Shown here in pieces: positions 1 through 11,130 of a stretch of 64,000 bases of DNA. A program made the translations under genes and the position numbers. The stretch lies in assembly GCF_036711975.1 (NCBI RefSeq), contig NC_091973.1, positions 9,486,001-9,550,000 on the forward strand. The letters run 5' to 3'. The DNA is from Onthophagus taurus. Its lineage: Eukaryota; Arthropoda; Insecta; Coleoptera; Scarabaeidae. The notes under the pieces were generated by a model. The model made no database searches. It saw only the letters and a list, made by a program, of their open reading frames with translations, and was not told the DNA's origin. The stretch's first letter is position 1, and every line of letters starts with the position of its first letter.

Positions 1-1195
1 CTTGGTAGCCAGCTCATTAATTTGTTCCAGAAAATATTTCAAATTAAGTTTATAGAAAAATTAAGAACTTATCAAAATTATATTATGAATATTGTAATCT
101 TGTTTTGCTTATTAATTCTTAATCTCAGTGTATGTAAATAAATTAAGTCCAAATATTGACATTTTAAAATAAAATTACATCTAAATATATAAGTGTAATA
201 TTTTATGTTATATGTAGTCGGCCGAGATTATTTCGAGAGTATCATGAACAGTACTTATGGAGGACTTAAAAGGAAAACAGAGTTACCATCCACATGGTTG
301 GGTATAATTAATATAATCGTAGAATTGAATGAGTTTTTTATCGACTTTTTATTTACTAATTTTATTTAATTTTCTGTTTCTCCTCTAAAGTTACTATTTC
401 TGCCAGGACTATCTAAGTCTTCTGGAAATAGTATCTAATTTTCTATTATCAATATCTAGTCTTTTGTAAACAGTATCTTGTACTCTGCTAGCAATATTGA
501 GCCTTGCGGAGTAATATCTAGCATCTCTTGTCTTCTATTAAAAGTATGTAGTACTCCATTTATTTCTGCCAGGACTATTTAAGTCTTCTGGAAATAGTAT
601 CTAATTTTCTATTATCAATATCTAGTCTTTTGTAAACAGTATCTTGTACTCTGCTAGCAATATTGAGCCTTGCGGAGTAATATCTAGCATCTCTTGTCTT
701 CTATTAAACGTATGTAGTACTCCATTAGCACTATCTAGTCCTCTACAAGTAATATTTTATCTTCTGCAAGCTGTATCTAACGTTCCATTAACAATATCAA
801 GTCTATTGGAAGCGGTATCTAGTCCTTTTATAGCATCATTCCGTCTTTTGACAGTAATAACCAGTTTTCTATAAGCAATATCTAGTCTTCTAGTAGTATC
901 TAGTTTTTTTAAAACATTTAGCCAACACTACGTAGTATTATTAATACATATAAGCGGAATTGTCCTTAACGCATAACATACTATTTATCTTGGTAGCCAG
1001 CTCATTAATTTGTTCCAGAAAATATTTCAAATTAAGTTTATAGAAAAATTAAGAATTTATCAAAATTATATTATGAATGTTGTAATCTTGTTTTGCTTAT
1101 TAATTCTTAATCTCAGTGTATGTAAATAAATGAAGTCAAAATATTGACATTTTAAAATAAAATTACATCTAAATATATAAGTGTAATATTTTATG
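1..1195. repeat. Direct repeat pair (1-207 and 989-1195)
   Basis: Positions 1-207 recur almost unchanged at 989-1195, offset 988 bp, with only a few mismatches. The 781 bp between them hold a short piece of the palindromic satellite family (about 213-265) and a 21-bp minisatellite. The layout could be LTR-like ends of an element cut by the window start, or a local duplication with an insertion. There is no retroelement coding sequence between the copies, so a classical LTR element is not supported. Confidence 0.8.
395..905. repeat. 21-bp minisatellite with a 166-bp internal duplication
   Basis: Degenerate 21-bp units of the type AATATCTAGTCTTCTGTAAGC follow one another for about 500 bp. A block of about 150 bp starting near 401 is repeated near 567, offset 166 bp. 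Because 21 is a multiple of three, one plus-strand frame stays open from 644 to 874 and translates into a seven-residue repeat. No promoter, splice signal or homology supports a gene here. Confidence 0.8.
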
Positions 1196-1700
1196 TATTA
1201 TGATACAAGCGGATTTATTTCGTTCATAATAAATTTACGGAACGTACGATACCAAAATAAAGATAAACAAGTTGAGTTGAAACGTGTTGTTAATTTGTTT
1301 TCCCGTAACTTCCTATAAATAACTTTAAAACTACCCAACCGATCTAAAATAGTTCTACTTCTTCGAACGTGGATTTTAAATCTTGCATGTATCGTTATAA
1401 CTTTTATATGTTATGAAAGGAAATCGAATAAAAATTTCTTAAACTTTCCAAGATGATAAAATAAAATTAAAATAAAATGTTTTTTTTTTTAATTAAATTG
1501 AATTTGTAATACAAATAAATGAATTTCGAATCGATGCTTCATATATATTTTTTATTCCATTAAATCAAAATAAATACACGGTACACTTATTGCAAATTTC
1601 AATTGAATTGAAATTTTGTGTTCATTTAATTCCGTATTTGTTTATGAAAAATAGACGTGATATTGTTTCGTTTTGTTTTTTTAAACGTTTTTATCAAGTA
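1196..1700. other. No feature seen (3' flank of the next gene)
   Basis: AT-rich sequence between the repeat and the stop codon of the DUF1091-like gene. I see no coding potential and no recognisable element. Confidence 0.5.
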
Positions 1701-2304
1701 TTAAACGGGTACAATTTGTCCTTCCAAATTTAAACACAAAACTGTGCTTTTATGGACCCCTTCTTTAACGTTAGCTTCAACCTTCCAATAATAACCATCG
1801 ATGGGAAGTGTGGAAAATGCGTCACCATCAAAAGTTGCATTTTTGACTATATAAATTCCCTTTTTAATCGGACAACTCATTTGTGGGGTCATAATATCCA
1901 TGAATGGTGTCCAAGGTTTATTTTTTGCTGGAATTAAATCACACATTTTCTTTATTGTTATTTTTTGATAATTTTCGCAAGTATCTGGAGAATCTTTTGT
2001 GTTACATCTCGTGAGTGTTAAATCTACTTTTAGGTCTGCCGGGATGGTTTGTTTCACTACGATTTTTGTTGATAAAACGTAAATTTTCTTTTGTTTTTGG
2101 AGGTGATTTTCCGTAAATTTTATTGGGGCGTTTGGATATTTTTGGCAATTTTGGAGTTTATCCAGTTTTACAACTTTTTTTCGCTTAAATGAAAAATAAA
2201 TTTAAATAAAATTGATGTTTTTTCGTTTCACTTACAAACAGATTTAAAGTTTCCATCGTGATGATTAAAGAAAATAAAAAAATTATAACAAAAAATGTTT
2301 TCAT
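1701..2304 (-). CDS. Secreted DUF1091 / MD-2-like protein, 2 exons
   Basis: Exons 2304-2236 and 2183-1701 join in phase 0 across a 52-bp intron (GTAAGT donor, TTTAAG acceptor) and give 183 aa. The first ~20 residues are a hydrophobic signal peptide (MKTFFVIIFLFSLIIT). An upstream in-frame ATG at 2328 exists, but the one at 2304 gives the better signal peptide. The mature part has six cysteines and the segment SCPIKKGIYIVKNATFDGD followed by a proline-glycine strand (LPIDGYYWKVEA). That pattern is typical of the insect DUF1091 / MD-2-related lipid-recognition fold. Such proteins are secreted and bind small hydrophobic ligands; the ligand here is unknown. Family assignment is by eye and fairly confident; function is inference. 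Confidence 0.8.
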
Positions 2305-2432
2305 TTTATTTTGAAATCCAATAAACATTTAAACTGAACGATTTTAATTAAAACAGGGCTTTTATAAACATCGTTTTAATTACAGGAAAACATTAAAACG
2401 AAACGATAAAATTTAATTTATAATATTTCCCG

Positions 2433-2899
2433 TCACAATTTCGATGCGAATTCCTCTAATTTTTCCCAAAGGTCGGGCTGAAAATACCCCATTCTTAAAG
2501 CGACTCCAACATCACCTTCAATCTTCACTCTTCCTGATAATAAAATTCTTTGTGGGTTTAAAATCCCCTTTAAAATTTCTTTGTAATCATCGTCTTTTAC
2601 AATAAAAGTTACATCCGGTTTAACTAGAACCAAATTTTTGAATTAAAAAAATATTATTAATTTTCTTTATTACCATTAGAATTAAATTTGATGTTTCCTT
2701 TGGGATTTGAAACCAAATCCAAGGTAAACACTCCTTCGGACCCATCTCGACGAAGAAATTTAAACGCGAAAATGCCTTCAAAATCTTTATACACATTTGG
2801 ATTTAAAACATTCAAGACTTCGTTTAATATCTTTACGTATGGAGATATTTTAAAATCGCCTTCTTTTAAATGTGTCTCGGACATTTTTTTTAAACACAC
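2433..2899 (-). CDS. Single-domain SCP2 (sterol carrier protein 2-like), 2 exons
   Basis: Exon 1 is 2899-2674 (preferred start perhaps the second ATG at 2884, MSETHLK) and exon 2 is 2623-2433. The donor is ATG|GTAATA and the acceptor TTCTAG; the join gives [18 protein letters not shown], a classic SCP2 core. Length is 138 aa (133 from the second ATG), right for a lone SCP2 domain. It ends in SKL, a peroxisomal targeting signal 1. SCP2 domains carry sterols, fatty acids and acyl-CoAs. The protein resembles the C-terminal domain of the adjacent SCPx genes, and the intron falls at the matching place (before KPDVTF), so it is probably an old paralogue. Its start codon lies only ~13 bp from the end of the SCPx duplication unit, so its upstream region is the 3' flank of SCPx copy A. 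Confidence 0.88.
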
Positions 2900-3070
2900 T
2901 GATTAAATTGGAATTTAAAATTACGTATTTATTCTTGAACTTTAACATATACGATAACTTATCAAAAAAATGCAAGCTTATTTTTTTAAATACCTTTATT
3001 TTTATTATATAACAACATTACAAAAATAACCCAGATATGTCTTAAAAAGACAAACATGTTAAAAAAAATT

Positions 3071-6000
3071 TTACAATTTCGATTTGATCGCTTCAAGTTT
3101 TTCTTTGATGACTGGTTGAAGTTGAGTCAATTTCATTGCAACACCCATATTTCCTTGCACTTTAATCTTTCCAGAGAAGAAAGCTTTTTGCGGATTAATT
3201 CCACCTCGGATAATTTCAAGAATATCATCATCGTTAACAATGAACGTTACATCGGGTTTTGCTACAATTAAAAAAATAATATTAAAAAAAATAATACAAA
3301 AAATTAATACAACTTACTTGTAGAATTAAATTCAATTTGTCCTTTTTGTCCTTTAAGATTAATAACCCAATATCCTTCGAGTCCATCAGATTTTTTAATT
3401 TTAAGTCCATAACTGCCTCTAAATTTGTCAATAAGATTATCACTTCCGGCATCGAAAATACCATCTAATTGGAGTAATTGATGTGCGATCCTTAATAATG
3501 GAGCAATTTTGAATCCATCATCTGTGGTGGCGGCTGCGGTTCTGCGAGTTGAAATGGTTCTATTTAAATGTTCTGGGAATCCATGTCTGTAAATGCCAAC
3601 GACGACAGCTCCGCCGATCCCAAGGTTGTGTTGTAAAGCAAGTTTAGCACCTGGGACTTGTCTTTTGTCGGCTAATCCACGTAATTGCCAACATAATTCG
3701 GCGCATTGTGCCAAACCGGTTGCGCCTAATGGATGTCCTTTGGAAATTAATCCACCACTTGGATTTACGACATATTTTCCTCCATAAGTGTTGTCTCCGC
3801 GATCGATCATTTCTCCAGCTTTTCCTGGGGGACACAATCCTAACGCTTCGTAAGTAATTAATTCGTTGACAGAGAAGCAATCGTGAAGTTCAACAACTTG
3901 GACATCAGTCGGGCGGATTCCGGATTTTGCGTACGCTTTTTCAGCCGCCGTTTTGGTCATATCATAACCGACAATTTTCATCAAACTGTTATCGGTAAGT
4001 GTTGTTTCTAAATCGGTAGCCATTTCCATGGCTACAATTTCAACAGCTTGAGCTTCAAGACCATGCTTTTTAACGAAATCTTCTGAAGCCAAAATAGCAC
4101 AAGCCGATCCGTCACTAGTTGGGCAACATTGCAATTTAGTCAACAGACCAAAAACTTTCGGAGAAGCCATAATTTGTTCGAGAGTATATTCATCTTGGAA
4201 TTGAGAGTAAGGATTGTTTACGGAATGTTTATGATTTTTATAACCAATTTTAGCGAAATGTTCCAATGTGGTGCCGTATTTCTTCATATGTTCAACTCCA
4301 GCATTTCCAAACATTTGGGCCGCTGGTGGAGATTTATTTATTCCGGCCAAATCGATCATTAAAGACATATGTTTGTCGATTGGATTGGTCCTATCCATAA
4401 ACTATTAAAAAATGATTATAATATAAATTATTAAAAATTTAAGCTATAACATACTTTAGGAGCTAAACTTCCACGTTCCATTTTTTCGAAACCAACAGCT
4501 AAAACACATTGATTTTGACCAAATTCGATGAATTGTTTAGCCAAAAGCAATGCCGTTGCGCCAGTTGCGCAATTGTTATTCACGTTGTAAATTGGAATTC
4601 CAGTCATTCCAACTTCGTAGATTGCACGTTGGCCACATGTTGAATCACCTTTAATAAAAAAAGGAACCGACTTCAAGTATCACGAACAATACTTAGAATG
4701 ACCAAAGTCTTCGAAGTCGATCGATATTATTCCTTTTGATATAAGAAACAATCTCGGCCGACTTCAAAGACGTCGGCCGCCCCAAGTATTCCAAACAATG
4801 CATAGGCAGCCAACTTCGAAGACTACGGCCGCCCCAAGTATCCCGAACAATACTTATGGCAGCCAACTTCTTAAATTTCGGCCATCTCAAGTATGCCAAA
4901 CAATACTTATTGCGGCCGACGTCTTCGAAGTCGGCCGAAATTATTTCTTTTCATATAAAATTAAATAATCTCGGTCGACTTCGAAGACGTTGGTCGCATC
5001 AAGTATCACGAACAATACTTAGAACGGCCAGTCTTCGAAGTCAATCGGGATTATTCCTTTTGCTATAAGAAACAATCTCGGCCGACTTCGAAGACGTCGG
5101 CCGCCCTAAGTATTCCAAACAATACATAGGCAACCAACTTCGAAGACCACGACCGCCCCAAGTATCCCGAACAATACTTATGGCAGCCAACTTCTTAAAT
5201 TTCGGCCATCTCAAGTATCCCAAACAATACTTATTGCAGCCGACGTCTTCGAAGTCGGCCGAAATTATTTCTTTTCATATAAAATTAAATCATCTCGGTC
5301 GACTTCGAAGACATCAGTCGCATCAAGTATCACGAACAATACTTAGAACGGCCAAAGTCTTCGAAGTCGATCGAGATTATTCTTTTTGATATAAGAAACA
5401 ATCTCGGCCGACTTCGAAGACGTCGGCCGCCCCAAGTATTCCAAACAATACATAGCCAGCCAACTTCGAAGACCACGGCCGCCCCAAGTATCCCGAACAA
5501 TACTTATGGCAGCCAACTTCTTAAATTTCGGCCATCTCAAGTATCCCAAACAATACTTATGGCGACCGATGTCTTCGAAGTCGGCCGAAATTATTTTTTT
5601 TCATATAAAATTAAATAATCTCGGCCGACTTCGAAGACGTCGGCCGCCTCAAGTATTCCAAACAATACATAGGCAGCCAACTTCGAAGACCACGGCCGCC
5701 CCAAGTATCCCGAACAATACTTATGGCAGCCAACTTCTTAAATTTCGGCCATCTCAAGTATCCCAAACAATACTTATGGCGACCGATGTCTTCGAAGTCG
5801 GCCGAAATTATTTCTTTTCATATAAAATTAAATAATCTCGGCCGACTTCGAAGACGTCGGCCGCCCCAAGTATTCCAAACAATACATAGGCAGCCAACTT
5901 CGAAGACTACGGCCTCCCCAAGTATCCCGAACAATACTTATGGCAGCCAACTTCTTAAATTTCGGCCATCTCAAGTATCCCAAACAATACTTATTGCGGC

Positions 6001-7960
6001 CGACGTCTTCGAAGTCGGCCGAAATTATTTCTTTTCATATAAAATTAAATAATCTCGGTCGACTTCGAAGACGTCGGTCGCATCAAGTATCACGAACAAT
6101 ACTTAGAACGGCCAAAGTCTTCGAAGTCGATCAAGATTATTCCTTTTGACATAAGAAACAATCTCGGCCGACTTCGAAGACGTCGGCCGCCCCAAGTATT
6201 CCAAACAATACATAGGCAGCCAACTTCGAAGACCACGGCCGCCCCAATCATCCCGAACAATACTTATGGCAGCCAACTTCTTAAATTTCGGCCATCTCAA
6301 GTATCCCAAACAATACTTATTGCGGCCGACGTCTTCGAAGTCGGCCGAAATTATTTCTTTTCATATAAAATTAAATAATCTGGGTCGACTTCAAAGACGT
6401 CGGTCGCATCAAGTATCACGAACAATACTTAGAACGGCCAAAGTCTTCGAACTCGATCGAGATTATTCCTTTTGATATAAGAAACAATCTCGGCCGACTT
6501 CGAAGACGTCGGCCGCCCGAAGTATTCCAAACAATACATAGGCAATCAACTTCGAAGACCACGGCCGCCCCAAGTATCCCGAACAATACTTATAGCAGCC
6601 AACTTCTTAAATTTCGGCCATCTCAAGTATTCCAAAAAATATTTATTGCGGCCGACGTCTTCGAAGTCGGCCGAGATTATTTAATTTTATATGAAAAGAA
6701 ATAATTTCGGCCGACTTCGAAGACGTCGGCCGCAATAAATATTTTTTGGAATACTTGAGATGGCCGAAATTTAAGAAGTTGGCTCCCATAAGTATTGTTC
6801 GGGATACTTGGGGCGGCCGTAGTCTTCGAAGTTGGCTGCCTATGTATTGTTTGGAATACTTGGGGCATATAATTTTATATGAAAAGAAATAATTTCGGCC
6901 GACTTCGAAGACATCGGCCGCCCCAAGTATTCCAAACAATACATAGGCAGCCAACTTCGAAGACCACGGCCGCCCCAAGTATCCCGAACAATACTTATGG
7001 CAGCCAACTTCTTAAATTTCGGCCATCTCAAGTATCCCAAACATTACTTATGGCGACCGATGTCTTCGAAGTCGGCCGAAATTGTTTCTTTTAATATAAA
7101 ATTAAATAATCTCGGCCGACTTCGAAGACGTCGGTCGCATCAAGTATCACGAACAATACTTAGAACGGCCAAAGTCTTCGAACTCGATCGAGATTATTTC
7201 TTTTGATATAAGAAACAATCTCGGCCGACTTCGAAGACGTCGGCCGCCCCAAATATTCCAAACAATACATAGGCAACCAACTTCGAAGACCACGGCCGCC
7301 CCAAGTATCCCGAACAATACTTATGGCAGCCAACTTCTTAAACTTCGACCATCTCAAGTATCCCAAGCAATACTTATGGAGGCCGACTTCGAAGACGTCG
7401 GTCGCATCAAATATCACGAACAAGTCAAAGGCTGACGTCTTCGAAGTCGGCCGCCCCAAGTATTCCATACAATACATAGGCAACCAACTTCGAAGACCAC
7501 GGCCGCCTCAAGTATCCCGAACAATACTTATTGCAGCCAACTTCTTAAATTTCGGCCACCTCAAGTATCCCAAACAATACTTATGGCGATGTCTTCTAAG
7601 TCACGCCAGAGTATTTCTTTTGATAAAAGAAGAGAGGTTGGGAAATCTTGATTGATATTATCAGAAACTATACTATTATATAACACTATACAAATTTCTG
7701 AATAATATATTTTTCAAAAATAAGCATACCATAAACATAACCAGCCGTGGCTTGTTCAATATCGGTCATCTTGACTTTAGCATCATCGAGAGCTTTGAGG
7801 ATGGCCTCTTTGGCGTACCCGGGATAATCATCATCTCTTTTTCCAGGTTTTTCGAACTAAAATTAAATGAAATAAGAAAATTATTTTAATGGACATACTT
7901 GAAAAAGAATATTCAACTTACTTTGGTCATTCCAACCCCGATAACAAAGACACGTCCCAT
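3071..7960 (-). CDS. ScpX: SCPx copy A: peroxisomal thiolase-SCP2 fusion, 5 exons
   Basis: Exons 7960-7922, 7855-7729, 4648-4455, 4401-3318 and 3261-3071 join in frame to 544 aa, close to the 547 aa of mammalian SCPx. Residues 1-~410 are the thiolase: [13 protein letters not shown] start, nucleophile in NNNCATG (Cys82), GHPLGATG (342-349) and HNLGIGG (378-384). The rest is the SCP2 domain, ending in SKL (PTS1). Known role of the family: thiolytic cleavage of branched-chain 3-oxoacyl-CoA in peroxisomes, and sterol/lipid transfer by SCP2; insects cannot make sterols, so SCPx is linked to cholesterol use. Intron 2 (7728-4649) is swollen by a 2.95-kb palindromic satellite. A possible AATAAA signal lies about 75 bp past the stop. 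The coding sequence is intact. Confidence 0.96.
4660..7625. repeat. Palindromic satellite array in SCPx-A intron 2
   Basis: The array is built of ~52-58-bp blocks. The typical block has the near-palindrome CCGACTTCGAAGACGTCGG (nested EagI, BstBI and AatII-type sites) followed by a second imperfect palindrome like AAGTATCACGAACAATACTT. Six different blocks form a 326-bp higher-order unit; a four-block 217-bp version also occurs. Repeated landmarks start at 4856, 5180, 5506, 5723, 5940, 6266, 6997 and 7323, spaced 324, 326, 217, 217, 326, then 326 for the last pair. Around 6545-6835 the orientation flips to make a long hairpin. Open frames in it are periodic translations of the repeat, not genes. 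Confidence 0.93.
6545..6835. repeat. Long inverted repeat (fold-back) inside the satellite
   Basis: Sequence upstream of about 6680 is mirrored downstream of about 6695 around a short AT-rich loop near 6688. Arms are at least ~135 bp and probably ~170 bp with few mismatches. In the SCPx-A pre-mRNA this would form a long double-stranded stem. Confidence 0.85.
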
Positions 7961-8350
7961 TTTGCTAATGTTGTTTGTACGATACAACAGCACCGAAAGT
8001 TTGAAATAAAGTATAGTAAACTTACAGATTGTTTAATATATAACCTATATAAGCTGCAAGTAGTTCTGGTATCTCTGTGGACTTTGATATGATACCTCTT
8101 ACAACAAAATCAAATTAAAGCAGTGAATATGAAAATGTCGGGGTAATTACTCCGAATACACTGATTAAATTGGAATATAAAATTAAGTATATATTCTTGA
8201 ACTTTAACATATACGATAACTTATCAAGAAAATGCAAGCTTATTTTTTAAATACCTTTATTCTTATTTTTTTTATATAATAACATTACAAAAATAACCCA
8301 GATATGTCTTAAAAAGAAAACAAACAAAACAAACATGTTAAAAAAAAATT
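7961..8350. other. Upstream region of SCPx-A and tandem-duplication junction
   Basis: Positions 7961-8150 are the 5' flank of copy A and match the 5' flank of copy B (10929-11129), including the shared end TCGGGGTAATTACTCC. From about 8157 the sequence instead matches the 3' flank of copy A from about 2897. The duplication joint therefore lies at 8150-8157 with a few filler bases. A TATATA-rich stretch lies near 8035-8050 on the minus-strand promoter side. Confidence 0.8.
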
Positions 8351-10928
8351 TTACAATTTCGATTTGATCGCTTCAAGTTTTTCTTTGATGACTGGTTGGA
8401 GTTGAGTCAATTTCATTGCAACACCCATATTTCCTTGCACTTTAATCTTTCCAGAGAAGAAAGCTTTTTGCGGGTTAATTCCACCTCGGATAATTTCAAG
8501 AATATCATCATCGTTAACAATGAACGTTACATCGGGTTTTGCTACAATTAAAAAAATAATATTAAAAAAAATAATAGAAAAAATTAATACAACTTACTTG
8601 TAGAATTAAATTCAATTTGTCCTTTTTGTCCTTTAAGATTAATAACCCAATATCCTTCGAGTCCATCAGATTTTTTAATTTTAAGTCCATAACTGCCTCT
8701 AAATTTCTCAATAAGATTATCACTTCCGGCATCGAAAATATCATCTAATTGGAGTAATTGATGTGCGATCCTTAATAATGGAGCAATTTTGAATCCATCA
8801 TCTGTGGTGGCGGCTGCGGTTCTGCGAGTTCCAATGGTTCTATTTAAATGTTCTGGGAATCCATGTCTGTAAATGCCAACGACGACAGCTCCTCCTAAAC
8901 CAATGTTGTGTTGTAAAGCAAGTTTAGCACCTGGGACTTGTCGTTTGTCGGCTAATCCACGTAATTGCCAACATAATTCGGCGCATTGTGCCAAACCGGT
9001 TGCGCCTAATGGATGTCCTTTGGAAATTAATCCACCACTTGGATTTACGACGTATTTTCCTCCATAAGTGTTGTCTCCGCGATCGATCATTTCTCCAGCT
9101 TTTCCTGGGGGACACAATCCTAACGCTTCGTAAGTAATTAATTCGTTGGCAGAGAAACAATCGTGAAGTTCAACAACTTGGACATCCGTCGGGCGGATTC
9201 CGGATTTTGCGTACGCTTTTTCAGCCGCCGTTTTGGTCATATCATAACCAACAATTTTCATCAAACTGTTATCGGTAAGTGTTGTTTCTAAATCGGTAGC
9301 CATTTCCATGGCTACAATTTCAACAGCTTGGGCTTCAAGACCATGCTTTTTAACGAAAGCTTCTGAAGCCAAAATAGCACAAGCCGATCCATCACTAGTT
9401 GGGCAACATTGCAATTTAGTCAATGGACCAAAAACTTTCGGAGAAGCCATAATTTGTTCGAGAGTATATTCATCTTGGAATTGAGAGTAAGGATTGTTTA
9501 CGGAATGTTTATGATTTTTATAACCAATTTTAGCGAAATGTTCCAATGTGGTTCCGTATTTCTTCATATGTTCAACTCCAGCATTTCCAAACATTTGGGC
9601 CGCTGGTGGAGCTTCATTTATTCCGGCCAAATCGATCATTAAAGACATGTGTTTGTCCATTGGATTGGTCCTATCCATAAACTATTAAGAAATGATTATA
9701 ATATAAATTATTAAAAATTTAAGCTATAACATACTTTAGGAGCTAAACTTCCACGTTCCATTTTTTCGAAACCAACAGCTAAAACACATTGATTTTGACC
9801 AAATTCGATGAATTGTTTCGCCAAAAGCAATGCCGTTGCACCAGTTGAACAATTGTTATTCACGTTGTAAATTGGAATTCCAGTCATTCCAATTTCGTAA
9901 ATTGCACGTTGGCCACATGTTGAATCACCTTTAATGCAAAAAAAAAATTATTATAATCAATGGACGAAAAGAAGACGTTCGCTAAGTATCACGAACAATA
10001 CTTAACGCCGGCCGAAATTATTTCTTTTAATATAAAAAATAATCTCGGCCGACTTCGAAGACGTCGGCCGCCCCAAGTATCTCAAACTATACATAAGCCA
10101 CCAATTTCTTAGACTTCGGCCATCTGAAGTATCCCAAACAATACTTATCGCGGCCCACGTCTTCGAAGTCAGCCGAAATTTTTTTTTTTGGTATAAGAAA
10201 TATTCTTCCATATAATACGAACAATACGTATGGCGGCCGACGTCTTCGAAGTCGGCCGAGATTATTTCTTTTCATATGAGAAATAATCTCGGTCGACTTC
10301 GAAAACTTCGCCCGTCCCAAGTATCCCGAACAATACTTATGGCAGCCAACTTCTTAGACTTTGGCCATCTCAAGTATCCCAAACAATACTTATCGCGGCC
10401 GACATCTTCGAAGTCGGCCGAAATTATTTCTTTTCATACAAGAAATAATCTCGGTCGACTGCGAAGACGTCGGCCGCCCCAAGTATCCCAAACAATACAC
10501 AGGCAGCCAACTTCGAAGACTTCGCCCGCCCCAAGTATCCCAAAAAATACTTATGGCGGCCAACGTCTTGGAAGTCGCGCCAGACTATTTCTTTTGGTAT
10601 AAGAGGGTGGGAAATCTTAATTAATATTATCAGAAACTATACCATTATATAATACTATACAAATTTCTGAATAATATATTTTCAAAAATAAGCATACCAT
10701 AGACATAACCAGCTGTGGCTTGTTCAATATCGGTCATCTTGACTTTAGCATCATCGAGAGCTTTGAGGATGGCCTCTTTGGCATACCCGGGATAATCATC
10801 ATCTCTTTTTCCAGGTTTTTCGAACTAAAATTAGATGAAGTAAGAAAATTATTTTAATGGACATACTTGAAAAAAAAAATTCAACTTACTTTGGTCATTC
10901 CAACCCCAATAACAAAGACACGTCCCAT
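8351..10928 (-). CDS. ScpX: SCPx copy B: peroxisomal thiolase-SCP2 fusion, 5 exons
   Basis: Exons 10928-10890, 10824-10698, 9928-9735, 9681-8598 and 8541-8351 have the same lengths and phases as copy A (39, 127, 194, 1084, 191 nt) and also encode 544 aa. Introns 3 and 4 lie exactly 5280 bp from those of copy A and are nearly identical, so the duplication is recent. Replacements include NNNCSTG instead of NNNCATG at the nucleophile loop, HNIGLGG instead of HNLGIGG, SANEL instead of SVNEL, and [10 protein letters not shown] instead of [10 protein letters not shown]. All catalytic residues and the terminal SKL are kept. Intron 2 carries only ~0.6 kb of the palindromic satellite, at the same site as in copy A. 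Both genes look functional. Confidence 0.96.
9985..10615. repeat. Palindromic satellite, short array in SCPx-B intron 2
   Basis: Same block family as in copy A, about 0.6 kb. The right flank (from GGTGGGAAATCTT) is shared with copy A, so the repeat was at this site before the gene duplication and has since expanded in A or shrunk in B. Confidence 0.9.
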
Positions 10929-11130
10929 TTTGTTAATGTTGTTTGTACGATACAACAGCACCGAAAGTTGGAAATAAAGTAAAGTACGTAAACTTACAGA
11001 TTATTTAATATATAACCGGGGAGCGAAAAACTGCAAGTAATTCTGGTATCTCTGAGGACTTTGATATGATACCTCTTACGACAAAATCAAATTAAAACAG
11101 TGAATATTAAAATGTCGGGGTAATTACTCC

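Noticed and set aside
644-874. 76-aa frame in the first kilobase as a gene
   Set aside because: It is the open frame of a 21-bp minisatellite without start context, splice sites or homology.
1-1195. LTR retrotransposon flanked by the 207-bp direct repeats
   Set aside because: No primer-binding site, no pol or gag fragment, and the interior is minisatellite.
4693-7655. Many 60-111-aa frames on both strands (e.g. [18 protein letters not shown])
   Set aside because: They repeat with the satellite period on both strands and simply translate the palindromic blocks.
8873-9067. Antisense frames opposite the SCPx exons
   Set aside because: Shadows of the conserved coding strand; the same frames appear in both duplicated copies.
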